NCBI GenBank assembly: GCA_011046055.1
Contig: DSBN01000365.1
Span: 1-17,400, forward strand
Length of the DNA: 17,400 nt
Reading direction: 5' to 3'
From: Sediminispirochaeta sp.
GTDB taxonomy: Bacteria > Spirochaetota > Spirochaetia > DSM-16054 > Sediminispirochaetaceae
Part shown: in pieces, positions 7,716-15,747 of the stretch
Layout of the letters: every line of letters begins with the position of its first letter
Numbering within the stretch: the first letter of the stretch is position 1
The notes under the pieces: model-generated
The model's input: only the letters and a program-made list of their open reading frames with translations
Told to the model about the DNA's origin: nothing
The model's database searches: none
Program-made: the position numbers and the translations under genes

Positions 7716-8846
7716 ATGAGTGAGAGCATGGTCAGGGGAGGTTTCAAGTTCCTCACCACGAATCACCCGATGATAGTATTCGAGGACAACGAAGTGGGGC
7801 GTTTGAAAAAAGAAGTTTTCGACGCCCCCATGGAGGAGATAGATAAAATACTCCGGGACTACGAAGTACCTTCGCCCCCGGAGATCGGCAAGGGCGGCTG
7901 CTACATCCAGACCACCCCCCGGGCAATAAATATAGAGAAACGCCGCCGCAACGATATTGTACTGGTACCCGTGGGCACCACTGAGAACCACGGCGACCAC
8001 GCCAACAGCGGGCTGGACACCTTCATGGCCAGCCAGATCTGCGAGGCCGTGCGCCGCTACACCGCCAAAAAGGGGCATGAGGTGAACCTGGCCCTGCCCC
8101 CGCTCAACTACGGCGGCCACCCCTACCACCACATGGGCATGCCGGGAACTATCATGCTGCCCCAGGAGACGGTCAGCGAGATACTGATCCACGTCATGCT
8201 CGGACTCTGGAACGACGGATACCGCAAGATAATCATAGTCAACAACCACGGTCAGCTCTGGATGCTGGAGAACGCACTGCAGGAGTTCTGCAAGCGCTAC
8301 CAGCTCCCCGGAATCTACCAAGTCTTGGACTGGCACCGTGCGGTTCGGGAGTTTTTCATCCCCGTAGAGAGGGAAGACAGTCTAGAGACCACCTTCGTTC
8401 ACGCCGATGAGAGCGAGACCGCCGTCGCCCAGCTGATGTTTCCCGATATGGTCGACATGAAGTACGTCCGTGACGCCAGCGGCGAGACCTTTCTCCCAGG
8501 AGGCCACTTCGACACCTCCGTCGACCCCTGGCGCCGGCCACACAAGTGGTCCGAAGGCCAGGGCCATTTCGCCATCGAACAACGGGCCACCCCCGAGGGA
8601 GTGGTGGGAAAACCCTCGTTAGCCACACCGGAGAAGGCCAAGCGCCCCATTGCGGCGATACTCAAGTACTTGACCCTGGTGGTGGAGCAGATCTACGAGA
8701 CCTACCCCTCGGGAAAGCTTCCTCCCATCGAGAAGCTGAGCCTGCGGGACCCCAAGGAGCTGGAGCCCTTCCTCAAGGAACCCTTCAGCGAAGGGTGGAA
8801 GTCGGTCTACGAGCTGCCGGCGGTGGGACCCTTCACCAAAGGATAG
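7716..8846 (+). CDS. iolN: 3-Dehydro-scyllo-inosose hydrolase (IolN), creatininase family
   Basis: The protein has 376 residues, longer than ordinary creatininases (about 250-260) but in line with the IolN type. Metal-binding motifs of the creatininase fold are visible: E90, H92 and D94/D101 in GTTENHGDHANSGLD, N176-N177-H178 in IVNNHGQ, and H229 to E234 in HADESE. In the Thermotoga pathway IolN cleaves the C-C bond of the diketo-inositol made by IolM, giving 5-keto-L-gluconate. The position directly after iolM fits. AAGGAGGAG four to ten bases before ATG 7716 marks the start; an upstream in-frame start at 7659 is not needed. A strong bidirectional terminator follows. Other creatininase-family amidohydrolases are the alternative, made unlikely by context. 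Confidence 0.88.
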   Translation: MSESMVRGGFKFLTTNHPMIVFEDNEVGRLKKEVFDAPMEEIDKILRDYEVPSPPEIGKGGCYIQTTPRAINIEKRRRNDIVLVPVGTTENHGDHANSGLDTFMASQICEAVRRYTAKKGHEVNLALPPLNYGGHPYHHMGMPGTIMLPQETVSEILIHVMLGLWNDGYRKIIIVNNHGQLWMLENALQEFCKRYQLPGIYQVLDWHRAVREFFIPVEREDSLETTFVHADESETAVAQLMFPDMVDMKYVRDASGETFLPGGHFDTSVDPWRRPHKWSEGQGHFAIEQRATPEGVVGKPSLATPEKAKRPIAAILKYLTLVVEQIYETYPSGKLPPIEKLSLRDPKELEPFLKEPFSEGWKSVYELPAVGPFTKG

Positions 8847-8908
8847 AAGCGTCGGCAGCACCAAGATTCGAGCAACTCTTATTTGGTTTTGATGTAAAAA
8901 TTTTTATC

Positions 8909-8953
8909 TAAAAAAAGGAGCGAGAGGGCCGGTCTCTTTCGCTCCATTTTTTT
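8909..8953. terminator. Bidirectional rho-independent terminator between iolN and gnd
   Basis: A stem of GGAGCGA (8917-8923) and TCGCTCC (8939-8945) is flanked by seven A on the left and seven T on the right, so it can stop transcripts arriving from either side. It sits between convergent iolN and gnd. Confidence 0.85.
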
Positions 8954-9038
8954 ATTTAAGTGGTACGAAGCTTGGGCTCATACACTCTCATCGCGGAATT
9001 GGGCCCTCGACGATCTCCTTCTCCCCCGATGACTGGAC

Positions 9039-10499
9039 TTAGGCGTTGTAGGTCCCCGCGGAGACGTCCTCCATCCCCTCGCCGGTCCAGTTGGTGTGAA
9101 AAAACTCACCCCGAGGGCGGTCCACCCGCTCGTAGGTGTGGGCGCCGAAGTAGTCGCGTTGAGCCTGCAGGAGGTTCGCCGGTAGACGTTCGCTGCGGTA
9201 GGCGTCGTAGAAGCCAAGGGCCGTCGCGTGGGCCGGCAGGGGAATTCCCATTTCCACCGCCTTGGCCACTACCCGGCGCCAGGGACCCTGGGCCTCATCC
9301 ATCACCTTTTTGAAATAATCGTCCAACAGCAGGTTGCTCAGTTCCGGGTTACGCTGAAAAGCCTCTTTGATCTTTCCCAGAAAAACGCTCCTGATAATGC
9401 AACCGCCCCGCCACATCAGAGCTATACCCCCGAAGTTTAGGTTCCAGGCGTAAGCCGCCGCCGCCTGCCGCATCAGCATGAAGCCCTGAGCGTAGGAGAC
9501 CATTTTGGAAGCCAACAGCGCTTTTCGGATATCTTCGATGAAGCTCCGGCGGTCCCCTTCGAAAGAGACCTTCGGCCCCGACAGGACCTTCGACGCCGCC
9601 GTTCGCTCCTCCTTCAGAGCGGAGATGAACCGCGAGTAGACCGCCTCGGTGATGAGGGTGATCGGTACACCCATCTCCAGGGAGTCGATGGCGGTCCATT
9701 TACCGGTGCCCTTCTGCCCCGCCGTGTCTAGGATCTTCTCCACCAGGGCCGAGCCGTCCTGGTCTTTGAAGCCGAGGATCTTGGCGGTGATCTCTATCAG
9801 GTAGCTGTTCAACTCACCGCGGTTCCATTCGGCGAAAATCTCAGCCATCTCGTCGGTACTCAGCCCCAGACCGATCTTCATCAGGTGGTAGGCTTCGCCG
9901 ATGAGCTGGATGTCGCCGTACTCGATGCCGTTGTGCACCATCTTTACATAATGACCGGCACCGTTCTCCCCGACCCACTCGCAGCAGGCCTCCCCGGTCT
10001 CTGTCTTTGCCGATACCGCCTGAAAAATATCCTTCACCAGCGGCCAGGCTTTGGGACTCCCCCCGGGCATGATGGAGGGGCCGTGCCGCGCCCCCTCCTC
10101 CCCGCCGGAGACGCCGGTGCCGATGTACAGCAGTCCCTTCTCCTCCAGGTATTTGGTCCGGCGAATTGTATCGGGGAAATGCGAGTTGCCGCCGTCGATT
10201 ATCAGATCCCCCTCCTCTAGATGGGGCAGCAGCATTTCGATGAAGGTATCCACTACCTCCCCGGCCTTGACCATCAACATTATCCGCCGGGGCTTCTTGA
10301 TACTGGCGACGAAGTCCTCCAGGCTCTTGGTCCCCAGTATTCCGGACCGTCCACGGGCGGCGTTGTTCAAAAAGTCGTTGACCTTGGAGGTAGTTCGGTT
10401 GAAGACCGCCACCGAGTAGCCCTTGTCGTTCATGTTCAGTACCAGGTTTTGCCCCATAATCGCCAAGCCGATGAGTCCTAGGTCAGCTTTTTTTTCCAT
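9039..10499 (-). CDS. gnd: 6-Phosphogluconate dehydrogenase, decarboxylating
   Basis: The protein has 486 residues, slightly longer than the usual 470. The N-terminus has GLIGLAIMGQNLVLNM, and FNRTTSK follows the second strand, the Arg/Thr pattern that favours NADP+. The family signature IGTGVSGGEEGARHGPSIMPGG is intact. The catalytic lysine K186 and E193 lie in YVKMVHNGIEYGDIQLI, and the C-terminus shows the expected HTNWTGEG. It converts 6-phosphogluconate to ribulose-5-phosphate, CO2 and NADPH in the cytosol. I chose ATG 10499 over 10529 because AGGAGG sits six bases upstream. That ribosome site lies inside the last codons of the larA-like gene, whose stop is one base away, so the two are probably translationally coupled. 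This suggests gnd here serves a catabolic route for a sugar acid. Confidence 0.95.
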   Translation of the reverse strand: MEKKADLGLIGLAIMGQNLVLNMNDKGYSVAVFNRTTSKVNDFLNNAARGRSGILGTKSLEDFVASIKKPRRIMLMVKAGEVVDTFIEMLLPHLEEGDLIIDGGNSHFPDTIRRTKYLEEKGLLYIGTGVSGGEEGARHGPSIMPGGSPKAWPLVKDIFQAVSAKTETGEACCEWVGENGAGHYVKMVHNGIEYGDIQLIGEAYHLMKIGLGLSTDEMAEIFAEWNRGELNSYLIEITAKILGFKDQDGSALVEKILDTAGQKGTGKWTAIDSLEMGVPITLITEAVYSRFISALKEERTAASKVLSGPKVSFEGDRRSFIEDIRKALLASKMVSYAQGFMLMRQAAAAYAWNLNFGGIALMWRGGCIIRSVFLGKIKEAFQRNPELSNLLLDDYFKKVMDEAQGPWRRVVAKAVEMGIPLPAHATALGFYDAYRSERLPANLLQAQRDYFGAHTYERVDRPRGEFFHTNWTGEGMEDVSAGTYNA

Positions 10500-10500
10500 A

Positions 10501-11778
10501 TCATCCCTCCTCAAACTTACTTTTTTCATACCACAGGCCGAGGCCGGGGTTCTTGATAAAATAGAACTCTTCTCCGTCGGGCAGGCGGTTCCACCCCTCC
10601 CGCAGCCGCTCGGGATCGTACCTCTCCATCATCGGCCCGAGCTCGCCGTATTGGAAATTGACCCCTTGAACCTCTTCTCTGCTCAGCCCCCCGGGACAGT
10701 AGCGGATGCTGAAGCGCCCCTCCGAAGAGCCGTGGATCAGATGGGCCGCCGTCCCCAGGTTGTCCGCCAGGTCCCGGTTCTCCCGTACCGCCTGGAGCAC
10801 CCTTTCGGTACCGATATACCCGTATTTACGGATCAGTGGGTCGATGGTTCGGTTTTCTCCGAACTCCTTCACCCCTGGAGCAAGAACAATCAACTCCCCG
10901 CCGTCGGCCAAAGCCATACGGGTTCGGTAGATCGCCTTGTTGCCCAGCCAGGTACTCCTGAACTCCCTCGGGTCGAGGTAGACCACCACCCTGTCCAGAG
11001 GCTCATCCAAAGCGGTCATGTTGACCTCTTGGGCCAAGGCCGCCGCCCGGTGGTAGCACTCGAAACCGTCGCCGATGTAGAGTCCCTTGACGGATAGAGA
11101 TCCGTCGTCCTCCTGGGCTACCACCGTCAGCACGTAGAGAACTGGCAGACCCGCTCCGAAATGCTCGCTGGCGTAGTTCAGTACCGACCGAACCGGGCTG
11201 TCGATGCGGCCCATGATCCGCTCCATGTTGTAGACCGCCCCGAGGAAGTGGCTCTTGTTGATTCCTTCGGTTCCCCCGGTTCCAACGAAGATGTTTTTGT
11301 TGTGGTTGGCCATACCGATCACCTCGTGGGGCACCACCTGCCCGATGGAGAGGATCAGGTCGTAGCCGCCGTTCACCAAGCGTCCGTTGACCTGGGCGGG
11401 CCAGTCGAAGTCGAGCCGCCCCTCCGAGAGCTCGCGGATGACCGAGGAGGGGACCCTTCCCAGGGTGACCAGCTCGTTCTGCCAATCGTGGACCCGAAAG
11501 AGCTCCTGGGGCGTGTTCCCGTACATGGCAGAGATCTCTTCCGCGGTCATCGGTGTGTGGGTGCCCAGGGCCGGCAGTACATCGGTGAGCCCGGCGCCGT
11601 AGTAGCGCCACGCCCCTTCGGTGAGGATCCCGGCCCGGGAGTGGAAACGGGTGATATCCGGAGGTACGGCGATCACCCGGCGCCGCGGCCCGATACGGTC
11701 CAAGGCTTCATAGAGTCCCTCTATGAGCTCCTCGTTCGAGATATTCTCATTCACTCCGCCCCGTTGGTAGTAGAGCAT
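10501..11778 (-). CDS. LarA-like nickel-pincer racemase/epimerase, possible D-gluconate 2-epimerase
   Basis: The protein has 425 residues, as is usual for LarA (lactate racemase) homologues. PPDITRFHSRAG (39-50) matches the family's D-x-TR region, and H74 in GTHTPMT matches the first catalytic histidine. H151, K161 and H177 keep exactly the +10 and +16 spacing of H174, K184 and H200 in Lactiplantibacillus LarA. Those residues hold the nickel-pincer nucleotide cofactor, so the site looks functional. LarA homologues include lactate, malate and phenyllactate racemases and D-gluconate 2-epimerases. Coupling to gnd and proximity to D-mannonate-forming genes favour mannonate/gluconate, but this is inference. 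The cofactor genes larB, larC and larE are not in the window. AGGAGGAG lies five bases before ATG 11778. It is the second gene of a three-gene operon, 36 bases after the HAD gene. Confidence 0.8.
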   Translation of the reverse strand: MLYYQRGGVNENISNEELIEGLYEALDRIGPRRRVIAVPPDITRFHSRAGILTEGAWRYYGAGLTDVLPALGTHTPMTAEEISAMYGNTPQELFRVHDWQNELVTLGRVPSSVIRELSEGRLDFDWPAQVNGRLVNGGYDLILSIGQVVPHEVIGMANHNKNIFVGTGGTEGINKSHFLGAVYNMERIMGRIDSPVRSVLNYASEHFGAGLPVLYVLTVVAQEDDGSLSVKGLYIGDGFECYHRAAALAQEVNMTALDEPLDRVVVYLDPREFRSTWLGNKAIYRTRMALADGGELIVLAPGVKEFGENRTIDPLIRKYGYIGTERVLQAVRENRDLADNLGTAAHLIHGSSEGRFSIRYCPGGLSREEVQGVNFQYGELGPMMERYDPERLREGWNRLPDGEEFYFIKNPGLGLWYEKSKFEEG

Positions 11779-11814
11779 CGCTTCTCCTCCTTCGGCCCGA
11801 AAATCTCCAGCCCG

Positions 11815-12699
11815 TTACTTCCAGGGCGGACTCTCGGGTAGGTGTCCCTGGAAATCATCGATCAACTCCCTTTCGTAGGCTCCGGCGTAGGATCCGTCGA
11901 AAAATTTGTCCAGCGCCTCCTCGTAGAAGCGCTTCCAGGACTCCTCCTCGGCTCCGGGGTTGATGGGGTAAAACAGGGCACCGTTGGCCCGAGCGGCCTT
12001 CAGATCGCCCGGGGCGTCCCCTATCATCAGTATCTTCTCCGGATCGTACTTCCCGTCGGCGGCGTACTGGATGTGTTCCGATTTTTTACCCATCTCCTGT
12101 CCGGCGATGGCCCGAACGTACTTGGCGATGTCGTGTTCGTTCCACTCCCTCTCCAGGGCTTCGAAGGGGGTTTGGCTGACCACGATGGTGTCGGCCTTTT
12201 CGACCATTTTTTGCAGACTCTCCTCGACGTAGGGAAAAGGGGGGAGGTTGCGCACCATTTTGGCGATCACCTGATTCACCTCCAACGACCAGTGGTAGGC
12301 CCGTTCGAGGTCGGCGTCGGGCTTCTGTTTCAACTCCTGCTCCAATGCGGGAATTCCGAGCTTGCTCTCCCGCCCAACCCAGTCCCGCAGTCCTTGGAGT
12401 TCCGGAATATCCACGTGCCGCTCCCGCACTTCCCGCCGATCCCGGAGGAAGTCCAGGGCATGGAGTACCGCGAGGTAGCGGTTGCAGCCCCTCGTTTTGG
12501 AATAGAGGTTGACGAAGTCCCATACCTCACGGGCGAATTTCGAAACCGCTTGCAGATCGAAGTGATTGATAAACTGGGGGCAGAAGCACTCCTTGTGCTT
12601 GATCTCCATCGAGTCGAAGGCGCACCCGTCGGAATCAACACCGATGAAAAAATCGTGCTCCCGCGGCAAGTCTTTAAGCGTCTGGACCGGACTCTCCAT
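11815..12699 (-). CDS. HAD-superfamily hydrolase, substrate unknown
   Basis: The 294-residue protein shows all four HAD motifs: motif I with D22 and D24 in GVDSDGCAFDSM, motif II S175 in IVVSQTP, motif III around K205-K206 in MGKKSEHI, and motif IV with D228 and D232 in IGDAPGDLKAA. The roughly 150 residues between motifs I and II form a large, mostly helical cap. I do not recognise the subfamily. It is probably a cytosolic phosphatase for a small phosphorylated compound; a phosphotransfer role cannot be excluded. It is the first gene of the operon with the LarA-like enzyme and gnd, so a sugar-acid phosphate or a damaged metabolite of that route is a reasonable guess. GGAG lies six bases before ATG 12699. 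Transcription is divergent from deoR. Confidence 0.85.
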   Translation of the reverse strand: MESPVQTLKDLPREHDFFIGVDSDGCAFDSMEIKHKECFCPQFINHFDLQAVSKFAREVWDFVNLYSKTRGCNRYLAVLHALDFLRDRREVRERHVDIPELQGLRDWVGRESKLGIPALEQELKQKPDADLERAYHWSLEVNQVIAKMVRNLPPFPYVEESLQKMVEKADTIVVSQTPFEALEREWNEHDIAKYVRAIAGQEMGKKSEHIQYAADGKYDPEKILMIGDAPGDLKAARANGALFYPINPGAEEESWKRFYEEALDKFFDGSYAGAYERELIDDFQGHLPESPPWK

Positions 12700-12731
12700 A
12701 CTCCTCTCCTTTGTTTACTCAGGGAATCTTT

Positions 12732-12753
12732 CTTACGAATACTTACGAAAATC
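12732..12753. promoter_or_regulatory. Repeated CTTACGAA motif, possible DeoR operator
   Basis: CTTACGAA occurs at 12732-12739 and again at 12742-12749, a repeat of exactly ten bases (one helical turn). An inverted, one-mismatch copy of TTACGAAAAT (12744-12753) occurs at 12811-12820, inside the deoR promoter. This arrangement suits a regulator acting on both divergent promoters, most likely the adjacent DeoR protein; inferred from position only. Confidence 0.4.
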
Positions 12754-12767
12754 GTTCATCTACAAAA

Positions 12768-12796
12768 CTAATATCACGTGATGGGTGACAGGTCAA
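12768..12796 (-). promoter_or_regulatory. Promoter of the HAD-larA-gnd operon
   Basis: Read on the minus strand, TTGACC (12791-12796) and TATTAG (12768-12773) are 17 bp apart. Transcription would start near 12761, leaving a leader of about 60 bases. Confidence 0.55.
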
Positions 12797-12797
12797 G

Positions 12798-12826
12798 TTG
12801 ACAGAGGCTGATTTTCGTTATACTAT
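12798..12826 (+). promoter_or_regulatory. Promoter of the deoR-pfp-uxuB-uxaE operon
   Basis: A perfect TTGACA (12798-12803) and TACTAT (12821-12826) are separated by 17 bp. The -35 box lies one base from the -35 box of the divergent operon. The leader would be only about 15 bases, including an AAAGGA ribosome site. Confidence 0.7.
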
Positions 12827-12847
12827 GTATTTCGAAAGGAAACGTAA

Positions 12848-13611
12848 ATGGCAATCAACCGCAGACACGAGGACTCCTCAAGATACTGTCCCGCCGACGT
12901 TCGGTAAGTGTCGCGGACCTGACCGAACGGCTCGGAGTCTCCGAGGTGACCATCCGCAAAGACCTGACCGTCCTCGAAGAGATGGGCTACCTCCTACGCA
13001 CCCGCGGCGGCGCGGAGCTGGCCGAGGACAAGGACTTTCTGCGGACTCTGAAGGTCCGCCGCCGGGAGCACCTGCGGGAGAAAAAGTCGATTGCCCGCGT
13101 CGCGGCGAGTTTTGTCCGGGACGACGACACGATCTTCATCGATTCCGGCTCCACCTGCACCCTCTTCGCCGAGGAGCTCCGAGAACACAGCCTGCGGGTG
13201 GTGACCAATTCCCTGGATGTGATGAATATTTTGGGGGACACCCCGGGCATCACCCTCATTAGTCTCGGCGGCAACTACCGCAAAGAGGCGGGCTCCTTCA
13301 TCGGCCCCATGGCCGAAGAAAACCTGAAGAACTTCCAGCTGGAAACCTGCTTTCTGGGTACCACCGGCGTCTCCGCGGAGGGGATTTTTTCGTCTCAAAA
13401 CGTGATCGAGAGCCGACTCAAAGCGCAGGTGCTGGGGGTATCGAGACGTAGAGTGATTCTCGCTGACTCATCGAAGTGCGGAAGGACCGCCTTCTCGGTC
13501 TTCGCCCGCCCGGAAGACGTGGATGTACTGATCACCGACTCCGGATTCGCCGGTACGCAAGCGTTCCAATCGATGGGGATCGAAGTCCTCACCGACCTAC
13601 CTGGATCATAG
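12848..13611 (+). pseudogene. DeoR-family regulator with a frameshift near codon 8
   Basis: From ATG 12848, after AAAGGA, the frame reads MAINRRHE, the usual start of DeoR regulators, then hits a stop after 17 residues. The family continues in another frame from about 12871 with LLKILSRRRSVSVADLTERLGVSEVTIRKDL (the DeoR helix-turn-helix). It then runs intact through the DeoR sensor domain (RREHLREKKSIARVAASFV, FIDSGSTC, VVTNSLDV, GGNYRKEAGSFIGP, LGTTGVS, ILADSSKCG) to TAG 13609-13611. One missing base around 12869-12873 explains everything; an internal GTG at 12946 would delete half the DNA-binding domain. DeoR proteins usually repress sugar operons and bind a phosphorylated sugar. It heads the operon of the PFK, fructuronate reductase and UxaE genes, and is divergent from the HAD-larA-gnd operon, so it probably controlled both. 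Confidence 0.85.
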
Positions 13612-13636
13612 ATTTTTAAAAAAGAGGAGAGCGGCA

Positions 13637-14875
13637 ATGGCAGCATTGAAAGGCAAGGCGATCGTCGCCCAGAGCGGAGGACCCACGGCGGTCATCAACG
13701 CCTCGGCCTGCGGGATCATCCAAGAAGCCCATAAGCACCCCGAAATCAGCGCGGTCTACGCGGCCCACAACGGCATTCTGGGAGTACTGAACGAAGAGAT
13801 TTTCGACCTGAGCAGGGAGAACCCGCAAGATATCGAAGCTCTCAGGAGCGCCCCCGCCGCCGCCCTGGGCTCCTGCCGTTACAAGGTACGCAACGAAGAG
13901 GACTTGGAAAAGATCCTCCGGGTCTTCCAAAAGTACGATATCCGTTACTTTTTCTACATCGGCGGCAACGACTCGATGGACACCGCCGACAAGGTCAACA
14001 AGCTCGCCGCCGAGCGGGGCTAAGACTTCATCGCCCTGGGCGTCCCAAAAACCATCGACAACGACCTGGCCTACACGGACCACTGCCCCGGCTACGGCAG
14101 CGTGATCAAGTATCTGAGTACCATGGTCATGGAGGCCGGACGAGACACCGAATCCCTCTACACCAGCGACACGGTGAACGTGATCGAGGCGATGGGCCGC
14201 AACGCCGGCTGGATCGCCGCCGGGACCGCATTGGCGAGACGGGACGAGGAAGATGCCCCGCATATCATTCTGCTGCCCGAACGTCCTTTCACCAAGGAGG
14301 AGTTCAAAGATCGGGTACGATACTATCTGGACCGGATAAAACGCTGCGTCGTCGTCGTCTCGGAAGGGGTGAAAAGCCCCGACGGCCGCTACCTAGCCGA
14401 ACAGGGAGGAAAGTTCGGCACCGACGACTTCGGCCACCGTCAACTCGGGGGCGCCGCGGAGTATATCAAATCGATCATCGAACAAGAAGTACAGGTCAAA
14501 TCCCGTTTCGCCATCCCTTCGACAATCCAGCGCACGGGTGCGCATTTTGCCTCCCGGACCGACTCGGAGGAGGCGTACCTGGTCGGCCAAAGGGCGGTAC
14601 AGCTCGCACTGGAAGGGGTGAACGGCAAGATGGTGAGCCTGCAGCGAACGGAGAACGGCCCGTACCGCTGCCAAACCGGAACGGTCGACCTGGCGATGGT
14701 AGCCAACGGCGAGAAGTACTTTCCCGATGAGTGGATCTCCCCGGAGGGCTACTTTGTCACCGACGAGTTTCTCCGCTACGCCCGCCCCTTGATACAGGGG
14801 GAGGTGAAGCCGCGGATCCAGGATGGTCTGCCAAACTACGTTCGTCTAAAAAAACACTTTATCACTGCAAACTAA
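13637..14875 (+). pseudogene. pfp: 6-Phosphofructokinase, probably PPi-dependent, interrupted by an in-frame TAA
   Basis: The frame spans 412 codons with a TAA at 14021-14023 (codon 129). Before the stop come the N-terminal loop AQSGGPTAVINAS and IGGNDSMDTADKV (109-113 GGNDS). Directly after it, in the same frame, come DFIALGVPKTIDNDL, EAMGRNAGWIAAG, VVVSEGVK and the fructose-6-phosphate region. Asp in place of the second Gly of GGDGS and Lys in PKTIDND are the known marks of pyrophosphate-dependent enzymes. TAA is one base from TAC or TAT, and Tyr is common at this place (RGYDF). No other damage is visible, so the stop is either recent or an error. The enzyme phosphorylates fructose-6-phosphate with PPi in glycolysis. 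GAGGAG precedes ATG 13637. It lies 25 bases after deoR and 13 before the SDR gene. Confidence 0.85.
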
Positions 14876-14888
14876 AGGGGGTCGGAGG

Positions 14889-15743
14889 ATGGTGCCTTTG
14901 AAAATCGATCTGCATGACAAAACAGCGGTGGTCACCGGCGGGGCGGGAGTCTTGTGCAGCGCTTTCGCCAAAGCACTGGCCGAGTGCGGAGCCCGAGTGG
15001 CGGTACTCGACCTGCGCAAGGAGGCCGCCGACGAGGTGGCCGAGCAGATCAAGTCCGCCGGTGGCCGAGCCATGGGTGTGGCGGCCAACGTCCTCGAACC
15101 GGATAGCCTGAAGGAGGCGGAGGAGAGAATCCGCCGAGCTTACGGGACGGCGGAGATACTGATAAACGGCGCCGGCGGAAACAACCCCAAGGGGACCACC
15201 GACCGGGAGTACCTCTACCCCGAGGATTTAGAAAAAAAGAGCGCTCCTCTGATCACCTTTTTTGACCTCGATCCCCAGGGGGTGGAGTTCGTCTTCAACC
15301 TCAACTTTTTGGGCACCCTCCTGGCCACCCAGCGTTTCGCCAGAGGTATGGTCGAAAAGGGCGGCGGGACCATTCTCAACGTCTCTTCGATGAACGCCTT
15401 CACTCCCCTGACCAAGATCCCCGCCTACAGCGGGGCCAAGGCCGCAGTGAGCAACTTCACCCAGTGGCTGGCGGTACATTTTTCCAAGGTCGGCATACGG
15501 GTCAACGCGATCGCTCCAGGTTTCTTCCTCACCGAACAGAATCGCAGCCTCCTCAAAAACGAGGACGGCAGCTGGAACGAACGGGCTGAAAAGATCATCA
15601 AGGCCACTCCTATGGGGCGCTTCGGCGAAGCGTCGGAGCTCATCGGAACCCTGCTCTACCTCTTGGACGAGGGGGCATCGGGTTTTGTCAACGGCACGGT
15701 TATACCGGTGGACGGCGGGTTTTCCGCCTACGCGGGGGTGTGA
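14889..15743 (+). CDS. uxuB: SDR-family D-fructuronate reductase (D-mannonate oxidoreductase)
   Basis: The protein has about 284 residues, with the nucleotide loop VTGGAGVLCSAFA (residues 15-27), D41 after the second strand (favouring NADH), NGAGG (93-97), and the catalytic S166/S167, Y180 and K184 (YSGAK). A long insert around DREYLYPEDLEKKSAPLITFFDLDPQGVEFVFNLNF is typical of the short-chain mannonate oxidoreductases such as Bacillus YjmF/UxuB, as I recall them, and unusual for generic SDR enzymes. It would reduce D-fructuronate to D-mannonate. Next to the tagaturonate epimerase gene this fits well. The start is uncertain: ATG 14889 touches the GGAGG, so GTG 14892 or TTG 14898 (nine bases from it) could be used. 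Its stop is four bases before uxaE. Confidence 0.8.
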   Translation: MVPLKIDLHDKTAVVTGGAGVLCSAFAKALAECGARVAVLDLRKEAADEVAEQIKSAGGRAMGVAANVLEPDSLKEAEERIRRAYGTAEILINGAGGNNPKGTTDREYLYPEDLEKKSAPLITFFDLDPQGVEFVFNLNFLGTLLATQRFARGMVEKGGGTILNVSSMNAFTPLTKIPAYSGAKAAVSNFTQWLAVHFSKVGIRVNAIAPGFFLTEQNRSLLKNEDGSWNERAEKIIKATPMGRFGEASELIGTLLYLLDEGASGFVNGTVIPVDGGFSAYAGV

Positions 15744-15747
15744 TAAT

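Noticed and set aside
12946..13611. Reading the DeoR gene as starting at the internal GTG
   Set aside because: This would omit half of the helix-turn-helix, while a good ribosome site, ATG and family N-terminus exist upstream in a shifted frame.
6906..14023. Stop-codon recoding as explanation for the in-frame TAG and TAA
   Set aside because: Intact genes here end with TAA (iolG, gnd, HAD), TAG (iolN) and TGA (most others), so no stop codon is reassigned. The two internal stops also differ from each other and would replace different residues.
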